From assembly GCA_965279355.1 (NCBI GenBank), contig OZ257155.1, positions 4,154,001-4,218,000 on the forward strand: DNA of 64,000 nt, written 5' to 3'. The stretch is from G965279355 sp965279355. Lineage in GTDB: Bacteria; Pseudomonadota; Alphaproteobacteria; CACIAM-22H2. A program made the position numbers and the translations under genes. This document shows positions 9,152 through 17,711 of this stretch, piece after piece. Every line of letters begins with the position of its first letter. The stretch's first letter is position 1. Below the pieces are notes generated by a model. The model was not told the DNA's origin and made no database searches. It was given only the letters and a program-made list of their open reading frames with translations.

Positions 9152-9167
9152 TGGCTCGCTTATTGCA
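9152..9167 (+). promoter_or_regulatory. Sigma-54 promoter for the deaminase-decarboxylase operon
   Basis: TGGCTCGCTTATTGCA fits the RpoN consensus, with T for A as its only deviation, and has exact spacing. The predicted transcription start is near 9179, about 45 nt before ATG 9224. Confidence 0.75.
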
Positions 9168-9223
9168 CATTTTTGGGCAGAGCCGGCGACTGGCCGGAGG
9201 GTTTCGTAGATCAAGAGGTCAGT

Positions 9224-9700
9224 ATGTCCGGTGAACACGAGCGGTTTATGGCGATGGCGATCGAAGAGGCGAAGGCCGGCGCCGCGATGGGCGAGCAGCC
9301 TTTCGGTTCACTGGTGGTGGTGAACGGGGAGGTCATCGTCCGCAGCCGCAGCCTCAAGGTTGGTTTGAGCGATACGACGGCGCATTCGGAGACGCGGGCG
9401 ATTTCGCTGGCGACCCAGAAGCTCAAGCGCCGCGAGATACCCGAGGGCGTCTTCTATTCGACATGCGAGCCGTGTCCGATGTGCTTGGGCGCCGTATTCA
9501 ATTCAGGGATCAAGACGCTGGTGCTGGGCGCCCGCAATGCCGACATCCACAAGCTGGCGAACCTCGCCTTTAACTACAACCGATACACGGCCGAGAGCTT
9601 CGCGGAGTTTGTCGGCTGGGACCTGACGGTCGTCACCGGTGTCCTGCACGATCAGTGCGTGGATCTCTACCGGACCGCCAGGGTCGAACTCACGCGCTGA
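9224..9700 (+). CDS. CMP/dCMP-type nucleobase deaminase (cassette 1)
   Basis: A 158-residue zinc deaminase. The zinc/catalytic motif is H54-S-E56, followed by P83-C-P-M-C87, the classic PCxxC. His54, Cys84 and Cys87 would bind zinc and Glu56 would shuttle protons. The family includes guanine, cytosine and tRNA adenosine deaminases; guanine-deaminase-like enzymes have this length. ATG 9224 is preferred to the frame start at 9173 because it follows an AGAGG ribosome site and the sigma-54 promoter. A paralogue lies at 17708. Deamination releases ammonium, fitting nitrogen control. Confidence 0.9.
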   Translation: MSGEHERFMAMAIEEAKAGAAMGEQPFGSLVVVNGEVIVRSRSLKVGLSDTTAHSETRAISLATQKLKRREIPEGVFYSTCEPCPMCLGAVFNSGIKTLVLGARNADIHKLANLAFNYNRYTAESFAEFVGWDLTVVTGVLHDQCVDLYRTARVELTR

Positions 9701-9711
9701 CGGCCGATTCC

Positions 9712-10212
9712 ATGAAAAAAACCGCAGTCGACAAGGTTATCGCCGGGCTAAAGGCGGCCGGTGTCAGCGTAGTCTGCTATCTGCCGGATTCCCTGTTTAA
9801 GGAACTGTATCCGGCCCTCGACAATGACCCGGATATCCGCACCATCCGCGTGACCAACGAAGGAGAGGGGGCCGCGATCTGCGGCGGCGTTTGGCTGTCG
9901 GGCAAGAAAGCCGCGCTGATCATGGAGAATTCCGGCCTGCGTGCGTCCATCGAGCCGCTCGCCCGGATGGGCATGGGGGCCGGCATTCCCGTCATTATGA
10001 TGATGAGCCATCGCGGCGATCTCGGCGAAAACAACTGGTGGGCGATTCCGCACGGCATGACCATGGAGCCGCTGCTCGATGCCATGCGCATTCCCTATCG
10101 CATCATCACCGACGAAGACGGCATCGAACAGGCGATCAAGGACGTCTATGCCTGGTCTTATGCCGCCTACTATCACTCGGCCATCGTGCTGTCGGGGAGC
10201 ATCGTGCGATGA
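9712..10212 (+). CDS. TPP-dependent decarboxylase alpha subunit (sulfopyruvate/phosphonopyruvate decarboxylase-like)
   Basis: A 166-residue protein equal to the pyrimidine-binding half of a thiamine-diphosphate enzyme. It shows GVSVVCYLPDS, then TNEGEGAAICGG, where the Glu of NEGEG is the cofactor-activating glutamate. The split into alpha and beta polypeptides is typical of ComD/ComE sulfopyruvate decarboxylase. The start at 9712 lies 11 nt after the deaminase stop, and its stop overlaps the beta start (ATGA). It presumably decarboxylates a 2-oxo acid formed downstream of the deamination. The real substrate is unknown. Confidence 0.85.
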   Translation: MKKTAVDKVIAGLKAAGVSVVCYLPDSLFKELYPALDNDPDIRTIRVTNEGEGAAICGGVWLSGKKAALIMENSGLRASIEPLARMGMGAGIPVIMMMSHRGDLGENNWWAIPHGMTMEPLLDAMRIPYRIITDEDGIEQAIKDVYAWSYAAYYHSAIVLSGSIVR

Positions 10213-10817
10213 AACGCTACGACTGCATGAAACGCCTCGGCGCGATGTTGAAGGATGAGCTGGTGATCCTGTCGCTCGGCGCCAGCGTCGATGAATGGTA
10301 CAACGCCGCCCCGCATATGCGGTCCGGCAGCCTGTTCCAGCAGCAGCTCGGCTGCGTGACGCCGGAAGCCTTCGGCCTTGCTGTCGGTCTGCCGCACCGG
10401 CGCATCGTCTCGCTCGATACCGATGGCGGCATGATGTTCAATCTCGGCATCCTTGCCACTCTGGCGAACGAGCAACCGAAGAATCTATTTGTCGTGGTCT
10501 GGGACAACGAGTGCTACCAGTCGATTGGCGGCCCGCCGACGCACACGGCCAGTGGCCGGGTCGATATCGCGGCGATAGCCAAGGGTGCGGGGATCGAACA
10601 TGCCTATGTCGTGCGCGATCCCGACGAGTTCGAGAAGCACTGCGCAGCGGGATTGAAGACGCCGGCGCCTTATGTGGTCGTCGCCAAGGTCGAGAACGCC
10701 GTCGAGCCGCGGATCAAGCGCAAGCATAGCGACGGGCGCGAGGACAAATACATCTTCGTTCGCCATGTCGAGGCGACCGAGAACATCGTCATCATGGGGC
10801 CAAGCGAGCACAACTAG
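10209..10817 (+). CDS. TPP-dependent decarboxylase beta subunit (ComE-like)
   Basis: A 202-residue protein forming the diphosphate-binding half of the decarboxylase. The metal/TPP motif is visible as LDTDGGMMFNLG followed by VVWDNECYQSIGG, the GDG-to-NN type region, with Gly-Gly in place of the usual second residue. The start ATG 10209 overlaps the alpha stop in ATGA, showing translational coupling. The reading frame continues upstream inside the alpha gene, but that part is an out-of-frame shadow. With the alpha subunit it makes a complete enzyme of about 370 residues. Confidence 0.85.
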   Translation: MKRYDCMKRLGAMLKDELVILSLGASVDEWYNAAPHMRSGSLFQQQLGCVTPEAFGLAVGLPHRRIVSLDTDGGMMFNLGILATLANEQPKNLFVVVWDNECYQSIGGPPTHTASGRVDIAAIAKGAGIEHAYVVRDPDEFEKHCAAGLKTPAPYVVVAKVENAVEPRIKRKHSDGREDKYIFVRHVEATENIVIMGPSEHN

Positions 10818-10829
10818 GCGCGGAAGCGT

Positions 10830-11803
10830 TTAGGCGGTAACGCCCTCTTCGGCCCGCGCCGCCAGCGCCTTGCTGCGCCAGTGCGCGCCGGATGTCGTGG
10901 CCGCGTATTTCGGTGGATTGCCCGCAGACCGGCAGGACTCAAGACACGTGATTTCGGCGTCGTAGTTCGGCTGGTGAAAGAACACCATCGAGATGCGGCG
11001 GCTACCCAGCGCGCGGTTGCGAGGCGGGTTCACCACGCGATGCACTGTCGACACCCATTTGTCGTTCGTCCACTGGGCCATCAGATCGCCGATATTCACG
11101 ACCAGCGTGCCAGGTACGTAGTCAATATCGATCCAGCTTCCGGTGCGGTCCTGGACCTGCAGACCACCGGGAGCATTCTCGACCTTGAGGATAGTCAGGC
11201 TGCCATAGTCGGAATGGGCGCCGGCGCGAAGCTGGCCCTCCAGCGGTGCGGCCGGCTGGTCGGGATAGTTGATGAGCCGGACCGAGCTGATGTGCCGGTC
11301 GATGGAGCTGTCGAAGAAGGTTTCGGGCAGGTCGAGTGCCCGGGCGAACAGGCGCATCAGCCGCGCCGAGAGCCCTGACATCGATTGATAGTAAGTCAGC
11401 GCATTCAGTGTGAAGCCGGGCGGATCATTCGGCCAGCGATTGGGTGCGAAGTGAACCGCGCCGAAACCTTCGCGATAATACGGTCGTCGGCGGGTGCGGC
11501 GCCGAAGACGAACACTTCCTGAAGGTCAGGCGGTGACGCCACCCCGGAAGTGTAGGAGAGGCTCTGGCCGCCCGGCATGTCGTAGCCGCGGCTGATTCCG
11601 ACACGCGGCCGCTGCACCTTCAGCTTCTCCGCCAACGACAGATCGAAGAAGGCCCGTGTAGACTTGTAGGTGTCCTCAAGCAGCCGTTCCGGCACGCCAT
11701 AATTGGCGATCAGGAAGAAGCCGATGTGTTCGCAGGCCGCGCGGATCTCCGCGACGGCGGTGTCGCTCGAAAGATCGATGATCGGCAGCGGATAGGATGA
11801 CAT
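10830..11803 (-). pseudogene. Frameshifted isopenicillin-N-synthase-like 2OG/Fe(II) oxygenase
   Basis: Two abutting frames encode one oxygenase. The N-terminal part begins at 11803 and reads correctly to about 11481, ending FGAAPADD. The homologous sequence then continues one frame over (YYREGFGAVHF) to the stop at 10830. The change equals one missing base near 11480-11483. The C-terminal half keeps the iron motif AHSDYG and the distal His-Arg pair (VHRVVNPPRNRALGSRR). The intact paralogue at 50984 aligns across the break. This is either a recent inactivation or a sequencing/assembly error; restoring one base gives about 324 residues. It follows ssuD by 2 nt on the same strand. Confidence 0.85.
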
Positions 11804-11805
11804 GG

Positions 11806-12972
11806 TCAGGCGGGCTGGCGTGCCATCAGGCGGGCCGGGTCGAATTCCGCGGCGGGGCTTTCGCGCAACTGATGACCGAGCTGCTTGATGCCAAGCTCGG
11901 GGAACAGCAGTTCGGCGACGCGGTAGGCCTCTTCAAGATGCGGGTAGCCGGAGCCGATGATCGTGTCGATGCCGAGTGCCTGATACTCGCGGAGACGCTT
12001 GGCGACGTTTTGCGGGTTACCCACTAGCGCCGTGCCGACGCCGGTGCGGACCAAGCCTATGCCTGCCCAGAGATTGGGGCCGACATGCAGCTTGTCGCGG
12101 CGTCCCTGATGCAGGGCAGCCATGCGGCCCTGACCGACGGAATCCGAAGATGCGTTGAAGCGTTGCTGCGCAGCCGCGATGGCGTCATCCGTGACGTGGC
12201 TGATCAGTCTGTCGGCTGCCTCCCACGCTTCGTCCTCGGTTTCACGAACCACCATGTGGACGCGCATGCCAAAGCGGATGCGGCGTCCGAGTTTCTCGGC
12301 GCGCTTGCGGATCGAGGTGAGCTTTTCTTCGACCTGGTCCAAAGGTTCCGCATAGGTGAGGTAGAGGTCGATATGTTCGGCGGCAATATCTTTCGCCGGA
12401 TCGGACGAGCCGCCGAGCCACAGCGGCGGATGCGGCGCCTGCACCGGTGGGAAGCTGATCCGCGCTTCGTCGACGGTGAAGTATTTGCCTTTGTAAGTGA
12501 CGGTTTCGCCCTGCATGAGCCGGCGCCAGATATTCAGGAACTCGCCGGTCTGCAGATAGCGATCGTCATGCGGCAGAAGCGCGGCGTCGCCCTTCAGTTC
12601 CAGTGGTGTGCCGCCCGTAACGACGTTCAGCAGCAGCCGGCCGTTCGACAGGCGATCCAGCGACGAGCACTGCCGCGCGGCGTAGGTCGGCGAGATGATG
12701 CCGGGCCGCAGCGCGACAAGAAACTTCATGCGCTCGGTGCAGGTCGCGAGCGACGTCGCCACCACCCAGCCGTCGTCGCATTCCGGACCGGTGGGGATGA
12801 GCGCGCCGTCGAAGCCCAGGCGATCGATCGCCATCGCGACTTCGCGATAATATTTATGCTCGGCAGGCCGCCGCCCGACATTCGATCCGAGATAGCGGCC
12901 GTCGCCGCTGACCGGGATGAACCAGAACATGTTGAGGGGCTGGTCGACGTTCGACGCTTGGCCGTCCGGCAT
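11806..12972 (-). CDS. ssuD: Alkanesulfonate monooxygenase-like protein, FMNH2-dependent (SsuD family)
   Basis: A 388-residue luciferase-like monooxygenase close to SsuD along its whole length (MFWFIPVSGDGRYLG, LDRLSNGRLLLNVVTGG, SGYPHLEEAYRV). SsuD uses reduced FMN and O2 to cut the C-S bond of sulfonates. The frame is open to 13113, but ATG 12972 is chosen: it has a GAGGA ribosome site 7 nt upstream and matches the family start. The partner flavin reductase SsuE is not nearby. It heads a two-gene unit with the broken oxygenase. In this nitrogen context the substrate could be a different compound. Confidence 0.85.
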   Translation of the reverse strand: MPDGQASNVDQPLNMFWFIPVSGDGRYLGSNVGRRPAEHKYYREVAMAIDRLGFDGALIPTGPECDDGWVVATSLATCTERMKFLVALRPGIISPTYAARQCSSLDRLSNGRLLLNVVTGGTPLELKGDAALLPHDDRYLQTGEFLNIWRRLMQGETVTYKGKYFTVDEARISFPPVQAPHPPLWLGGSSDPAKDIAAEHIDLYLTYAEPLDQVEEKLTSIRKRAEKLGRRIRFGMRVHMVVRETEDEAWEAADRLISHVTDDAIAAAQQRFNASSDSVGQGRMAALHQGRRDKLHVGPNLWAGIGLVRTGVGTALVGNPQNVAKRLREYQALGIDTIIGSGYPHLEEAYRVAELLFPELGIKQLGHQLRESPAAEFDPARLMARQPA

Positions 12973-13097
12973 GGCGATGTCCTCGAATTCCGGCAGCGTC
13001 GGACCGCGTCCTGCGGCGCGCGCTGCGTTGCAATAGCGTTGAGGATCGGGTACTGGACTGTTGCCGACAAGATCAATTAATTGGCTTTTGTGTTCGT

Positions 13098-13137
13098 AAA
13101 AAGCGGACGACAAATAGGCGGCAATTGGCCGCTTTTT
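13098..13137. repeat. Inverted repeat in the ssuD/lysR divergent promoter region
   Basis: AAAAAGCGG (13098-13106) and CCGCTTTTT (13129-13137) are a perfect 9-bp inverted repeat separated by 22 bp. It sits in the gap between divergent ssuD and the LysR gene, where a LysR regulator normally binds. It could also fold as a weak hairpin in the lysR leader. Confidence 0.5.
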
Positions 13138-13157
13138 CAGCAGACAGGAGTTCGGAG

Positions 13158-14069
13158 ATGCCGCTGATTTCCTCCGCCGCCCGCTGTTTCGACGAGGTCG
13201 CCCGTGCCGGCTCGATTCGCGGCGCCGCTGAACGGCTCAATACCGCGCCCTCCGCGGTGAACCGTCACATTCTCAATCTCGAAGCCGAGTTCGGGATGCC
13301 GCTCTTCGAGCGCTTGCCGCGGGGCATGCGGCTGACCGCGGCCGGCGAGGTGCTGGTCAACGATCTCCGGCGCTGGCGGCACGACCATGATCGCTCGCGC
13401 GCCCATCTGCAGCATCTGCGTGGTCTGCGCCGCGGGCATGTGAAACTGGGCGTCATGGAATGCTTGGCGGTCGACATGGCGCCGGGCGTGTTCGAGCGCA
13501 TCCATGCCCAGCATCCCGGCATTGCGCTCGATGTGATGGTCGGCGGACGCGACCAGATCGCAAACGGCCTGATCGCGGGCGAAATCGATGTCGCGGTGGC
13601 TTTTAACATGCCGCAGGACCGCGACGATCTGCGGACCGTGCGCTCGCTGGAAATTCCCATCGGCGTCGTGCTGCCCAACGGTCATCCGCTGGCCCGCAAG
13701 ACGGCGATACCGCTTTCCGACTGCGCGGAAGTGCCGCTGGTCATTCCGGGCCATTCGCTGCTGATTCGCCAGATGATCGACGAGGCACTGGCAAAATCGT
13801 CGATCGAGCCGCTGGCGCGGGTCAGTTCGAATTCGATCATCCTGATCAAGTCGATGGTCAAGCGCGGCGGCCATATCAGCCTGCTCAGCCAGATGGATGT
13901 CTACGCCGAGCTGCAGGCGGGCGAGCTTGTTTTCCGTCCCGTCGCCGGGCGGCGGATGCGCTCGCAGATCCTGTCCGTCTGCATGCCCAAGCACCGGATG
14001 TCGTCGCCGGCCGCGGTGCTGGTGGCGGAGACCTTTGCGTCCGCATTCGACGGTTTTCCCGGCGCGTGA
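13158..14069 (+). CDS. LysR-family transcriptional regulator
   Basis: A 303-residue regulator. The N-terminal winged helix-turn-helix is visible as FDEVARAGSIRGAAERLNTAPSAVNRHI, followed by the linker helix and a periplasmic-binding-like effector domain. Start 13158 is chosen because AGGAG (13146-13150) lies 7 nt before it; the frame also opens at 13125. It is divergent from ssuD and directly upstream of the second transport cassette, so either could be its target. Confidence 0.9.
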   Translation: MPLISSAARCFDEVARAGSIRGAAERLNTAPSAVNRHILNLEAEFGMPLFERLPRGMRLTAAGEVLVNDLRRWRHDHDRSRAHLQHLRGLRRGHVKLGVMECLAVDMAPGVFERIHAQHPGIALDVMVGGRDQIANGLIAGEIDVAVAFNMPQDRDDLRTVRSLEIPIGVVLPNGHPLARKTAIPLSDCAEVPLVIPGHSLLIRQMIDEALAKSSIEPLARVSSNSIILIKSMVKRGGHISLLSQMDVYAELQAGELVFRPVAGRRMRSQILSVCMPKHRMSSPAAVLVAETFASAFDGFPGA

Positions 14070-14147
14070 GCCGCGAACGAAATTAACTGTCTGCGGATTA
14101 AGGGCAGGCAGCCATGCCTTTTTTCGCTCTGGCTGTTGCCGTATCCA

Positions 14148-14163
14148 TGGCATAGGCCTTGCA
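14148..14163 (+). promoter_or_regulatory. Sigma-54 promoter for cassette 2
   Basis: TGGCATAGGCCTTGCA matches the RpoN consensus at 15 of 16 positions with exact spacing. A start near 14175 gives a leader of about 54 nt before ATG 14229, which carries the AGGAG ribosome site at 14217-14221. Confidence 0.8.
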
Positions 14164-14228
14164 CATTTTCCTGAACGAGCCGCTTGGTGTCACGAGCGGC
14201 GCACAAATTCCGTTTCAGGAGTTAGATC

Positions 14229-15248
14229 ATGATCAATCGCCGCTCTTTCCTTGGTACCGGCGTCAAGCTGGCCGCGCTGTCCGCGACCGGTGTTGCCGGC
14301 GATCTGCTGATGCGCACGACCGCCGCGCGGGCCGCGACGGCGCTCACCTTCCAGTGCTCCTGGGTCAAGAGCGCGCAGTACAGCGGCTATTTCTCGGGTC
14401 TTGAGAAGGGCTATTACACCGAAGCCGGCCTCGACATGACGTTCAACTCCGGCGGTCCGAACGTCGACCCGGTGGCCAACGTTGCCGCCGGCCGTGCGGC
14501 GATGGGTGACCGTCCTGTTGGCGCGCTGATTCTTGCACGCGAAAAGGGAATTCCGGTCAAGGTCATCGGCACGGTGTTCCAGCGCAATCCGTTTGCGATG
14601 CTCAGCCTCGAGGACAAGCCGATCAAGACCGTCAAGGACATGGTTGGCAAGACGCTGGCAGTCAGCCCGTCGGCCCGCCCGCTGATGCTCAACCTGTTCA
14701 AGGAAAATGGCATCGACGCGAAAGACGTGAACATGGTGCCTGCGTCCCCCGATCCGTCGGGGCTGGTTAACAAGCAACTCGACGGCTACATGGGCTATGA
14801 GACGAACCAGGGCGTCATGCTTAAGATGCGCGGCGTTCCCCTCGTCATCCTGAACATGCACGATCTAGGCTTTCCGGAAACGGCAGGCACGATCTACGCG
14901 CGCGAAGACTTCCTTGCCGCCAACAAGGCCTCGGTGGTCGGATTCCTGAAGGCCGCGGCGAAGTCGTGGCAGTGGACGCTCGACAATCCGGAAGACGCGA
15001 ACAAGCTGCTGGTCGAGAAATACGGCGTCACGGGCCTCGATCCGGCGGCCTCGCTGGCCGAGATCAAAGCGAGCGGGCCGTTCATCAAGGCCGGCGTCGG
15101 CAGCTCGAAGGGGCTCCTATCGCTTGATATGCCGCTCATGGACAAGGTTCTCGACGCGTATCGCAAGGCTGACATGATCAAGAGCAACATGAAGGCCGGC
15201 GATCTGTGCGATCCGCAATATATCGAAGCGGCGTTGGCGAAGGTCTGA
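14229..15248 (+). CDS. NMT1/SsuA-type ABC substrate-binding protein, Tat-exported (cassette 2)
   Basis: A 339-residue periplasmic binding protein. It begins with a twin-arginine signal (INRRSFLGTGVKLAALS) instead of a Sec signal, suggesting export after folding. The mature part starts ALTFQCSWVKSAQYSGY and has the NMT1/THI5 pattern of two alpha/beta lobes. It is the first gene of a run through the ABC genes, deaminase and amidohydrolase, all transcribed from the sigma-54 promoter. A stable hairpin follows its stop. Ligand unknown; a nucleobase or similar heterocycle is inferred from the downstream enzymes. Confidence 0.9.
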   Translation: MINRRSFLGTGVKLAALSATGVAGDLLMRTTAARAATALTFQCSWVKSAQYSGYFSGLEKGYYTEAGLDMTFNSGGPNVDPVANVAAGRAAMGDRPVGALILAREKGIPVKVIGTVFQRNPFAMLSLEDKPIKTVKDMVGKTLAVSPSARPLMLNLFKENGIDAKDVNMVPASPDPSGLVNKQLDGYMGYETNQGVMLKMRGVPLVILNMHDLGFPETAGTIYAREDFLAANKASVVGFLKAAAKSWQWTLDNPEDANKLLVEKYGVTGLDPAASLAEIKASGPFIKAGVGSSKGLLSLDMPLMDKVLDAYRKADMIKSNMKAGDLCDPQYIEAALAKV

Positions 15249-15264
15249 GGTCGATCAGGGGATG

Positions 15265-15296
15265 GCGGGTGTGATCGCGAAAGCGATCACGCCCGC
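15265..15296 (+). promoter_or_regulatory. Intercistronic GAAA-loop hairpin
   Basis: A 14-bp stem (one G-U pair) closed by a GAAA tetraloop lies between the binding-protein stop and the ATPase start. There is no T-run after it. Such hairpins commonly protect upstream mRNA from 3' decay, giving more binding protein than ATPase from one transcript. Confidence 0.65.
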
Positions 15297-15335
15297 CTGT
15301 TCCGTATCGAGCTGACCTGACTATCGGATGCATCG

Positions 15336-16157
15336 ATGCCCAGAGACCTGAAGATCCAGAACGCCAGCAAGTGGTTCGATAGCCGTGGCGGCGATCAGGT
15401 CATTGCGCTCGACCGTGCATCGCTGACCCTGCCGGCAGGTGGCTTCGGGGCGCTGATCGGTCCCAGCGGTTGCGGCAAGTCCACGCTGCTACGGATGGTC
15501 GCCGATATCGCGCAGCCATCGGCCGGTACGATCCTGGTCGGCGACGAGCCGCCCTCGGCCGCGCGGCATGCGCATGCCATTGGCTTCGTCTTTCAGTCGG
15601 CGACACTCCTGCCGTGGCGGACGGTGCGCGAGAACATTGCGCTGCCGCTGTCCATCGTCGGCCGTAAATCGAAGCGGGTTGCCAGCCGCACCCCGGACGA
15701 GTTGATCGAGCTGGTCGGCCTCAAGGGTTTTGAGAACGCGTTGCCGGCGCACCTCTCGGGCGGCATGCAGCAGCGCGCCGCCATTGCGCGCGCGCTGGTG
15801 CTGCAGCCCGACATCCTGCTGCTCGACGAGCCGTTCGGCGCGCTGGACGAGATCACCCGTCAGCGCATGAATCTCGAACTTCTGCGCATCTGGGCTGAAT
15901 CGGGCACCACCGCGCTGCTGGTCACCCATTCGATCGGCGAAGCGGTGTTCATGGCGGATTCCGTGTTCGTGATGTCGCCACGGCCCGGCCGTGTCTCGGC
16001 GACCATCGAGGTACCTCTACCGCGGCCCCGCTCGCTTGACATGATGCGCAGCCGTGTGTTCTTCGAGACCGTCAACCGCGTACGCGACGGGTTGTTCGGT
16101 ACCGATTCCGGCGGTGCGCCGGTCGATGTCGACGCGCTGCCCGCGGTCGCCGAGTAG
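15336..16157 (+). CDS. ABC transporter ATP-binding protein (cassette 2)
   Basis: A 273-residue ATPase of the nitrate/sulfonate/taurine class: Walker A GPSGCGKST, signature LSGGMQQRAAIARAL, Walker B ILLLDEPFGALDE, H-loop LVTHSIGEA. It lies 87 nt after the binding-protein gene across a hairpin and 3 nt before the first permease. It resembles the 7488 ATPase in length and motifs, consistent with two related importers. Confidence 0.92.
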   Translation: MPRDLKIQNASKWFDSRGGDQVIALDRASLTLPAGGFGALIGPSGCGKSTLLRMVADIAQPSAGTILVGDEPPSAARHAHAIGFVFQSATLLPWRTVRENIALPLSIVGRKSKRVASRTPDELIELVGLKGFENALPAHLSGGMQQRAAIARALVLQPDILLLDEPFGALDEITRQRMNLELLRIWAESGTTALLVTHSIGEAVFMADSVFVMSPRPGRVSATIEVPLPRPRSLDMMRSRVFFETVNRVRDGLFGTDSGGAPVDVDALPAVAE

Positions 16158-16160
16158 ACA

Positions 16161-16937
16161 ATGCCCACCTGGCTCTCGAAGGCATCGCTGCCGGTCCTCC
16201 TGCCACTCGGCGGAGTCCTCGTCGTTCTGGCTCTGGTCGAGTTTCTGCAGCGGTCCGGATCGCTTCCGGTGACGATCCCGGCACCGACAGAGGTGTGGCT
16301 CACTCTTCTGAAAAACAGGAAAGGGATCGGCAGTGCTTTGTGGGAAACCACGATGAGCGCGCTGATGGGCTATGCCGTCGCCGTTGTGGTTGCGCTCGGC
16401 GCCGCGTTCGTCGCCGCGATTGTCGCGGCATTGCGACCGCCGATCTACAATTTCGGCGTCGGGCTCTCCAGCATTCCGCTGATCGCGGCGACACCGCTGC
16501 TGGCAATGTGGCTCGGCAACGGTCTGCTGACCCGGTCCATCATCGCGGGGCTCGCCGCCTATTTCCCGCTGCTGGTCGGCGCGATGCAGGGCTTCCGCGC
16601 CTATGAGGAAAACCACCGCGAGCTGTTCCATGTGTATTCCGCTTCGCGCTGGCAGGTGTTCCGGGCGTTGATCCTGCCAAGCTCGCTTCCGTATCTCTTC
16701 GCCGGATTCAAGCTCGCCGCACCGCTCGCCGTCCTTGGCTCGCTGACCGCCGAGCTCACGGGTGCGGAGAACGGCATCGGCGTCATCATGCTGAGCTCGT
16801 TGTTCGGCTTCGACACCAAGATGCTGTGGCTGACGGTCATCATCGCCTGCGGTCTGTCCGGTGCCGGCTATGCGATCTGGTCGCTGATCGAGCGGCTGAC
16901 GATCTACTGGGACTCGCCCGCCGAGCTGAAAAACTGA
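16161..16937 (+). CDS. ABC transporter permease 1 (cassette 2)
   Basis: A 258-residue inner-membrane permease with about six hydrophobic spans and an EAA-type loop (LFHVYSASRWQVFRALILPSSLPYL). It starts 3 nt after the ATPase stop. With the next gene it forms a heterodimeric channel, unlike cassette 1. Many NMT1-type heterocycle importers use two permeases. Confidence 0.9.
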   Translation: MPTWLSKASLPVLLPLGGVLVVLALVEFLQRSGSLPVTIPAPTEVWLTLLKNRKGIGSALWETTMSALMGYAVAVVVALGAAFVAAIVAALRPPIYNFGVGLSSIPLIAATPLLAMWLGNGLLTRSIIAGLAAYFPLLVGAMQGFRAYEENHRELFHVYSASRWQVFRALILPSSLPYLFAGFKLAAPLAVLGSLTAELTGAENGIGVIMLSSLFGFDTKMLWLTVIIACGLSGAGYAIWSLIERLTIYWDSPAELKN

Positions 16938-16940
16938 GCC

Positions 16941-17711
16941 ATGCGGACTGTCTCGCCCGTTTTCAAGAATGCGGCGCTCACCATTGCGGTGACGGCGGGC
17001 GTTCTTGTCGTGTGGCAACTGGCCATCGTCGCGTTCAAGGTCCCGCCTTATCTTCTGCCGGCACCACTGTCGGTCGGCAAGGCCTTCGTCGAAAGCCGCA
17101 AAGTCCTGCTCGACGCTGCCGGATTCACGCTGCTCTCGGCTTTTCTCGGCCTCATCGTCAGCTGTAGTTTCGCTGTTTCCCTGGCGATCGCTTTCGTCAC
17201 CTACAAGACCGTTGCCCGCGCCTCGATGCCGCTGGTCATCGCCTTCCGCTCCGCGCCGGTGACAGCGGTGGCCCCGTTGATCATGTTGTTTGTGGGCCGC
17301 GGCCTCGCCACCAGCATCGTCGTGGTGGTCATCGTGTCGTTCTTCCCGATTTTGGTGAACATGATGCGGGGCCTGATGTCGGCCGACGCGCGCGCGGTCG
17401 AGATGCTCCATGTCTATGGCGCCTCGCGCTGGCAGCACATCCGCTACGTCCAGGCGCCGTATTCGCTGCCGTTTCTGTTTACGGGCCTCAGGATCGCCGC
17501 GGCCAGTGCCGTGCTCGGCGCCATGCTCTCGGAATGGATCACAGGTTCGCATGGACTCGGCCTGCTGATCCTAGAATCCGGCACAATGCGCGAGATCGAG
17601 GTTCTGTGGGCCGCTGTCATTACCTCGGTCGTGTTCGCGCTGATCATCTTCGCGCTGACTTCGACCGCCGAAAAAACCGTATTGCACTGGAAAGGGACGC
17701 AAATCGCATGA
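16941..17711 (+). CDS. ABC transporter permease 2 (cassette 2)
   Basis: A 256-residue permease of the same family as its upstream neighbour. The coupling loop is MLHVYGASRWQHIRYVQAPYSLPFL, nearly the same as in permease 1, pointing to an old duplication. It begins 3 nt after permease 1, and its stop overlaps the deaminase start (ATGA). This couples transport and deamination in one operon. Confidence 0.9.
   Translation: MRTVSPVFKNAALTIAVTAGVLVVWQLAIVAFKVPPYLLPAPLSVGKAFVESRKVLLDAAGFTLLSAFLGLIVSCSFAVSLAIAFVTYKTVARASMPLVIAFRSAPVTAVAPLIMLFVGRGLATSIVVVVIVSFFPILVNMMRGLMSADARAVEMLHVYGASRWQHIRYVQAPYSLPFLFTGLRIAAASAVLGAMLSEWITGSHGLGLLILESGTMREIEVLWAAVITSVVFALIIFALTSTAEKTVLHWKGTQIA

Noticed and set aside
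16017..17552. A 511-codon minus-strand frame
   Set aside because: It is antisense to the two cassette 2 permeases and is a low-complexity charged shadow of hydrophobic genes.
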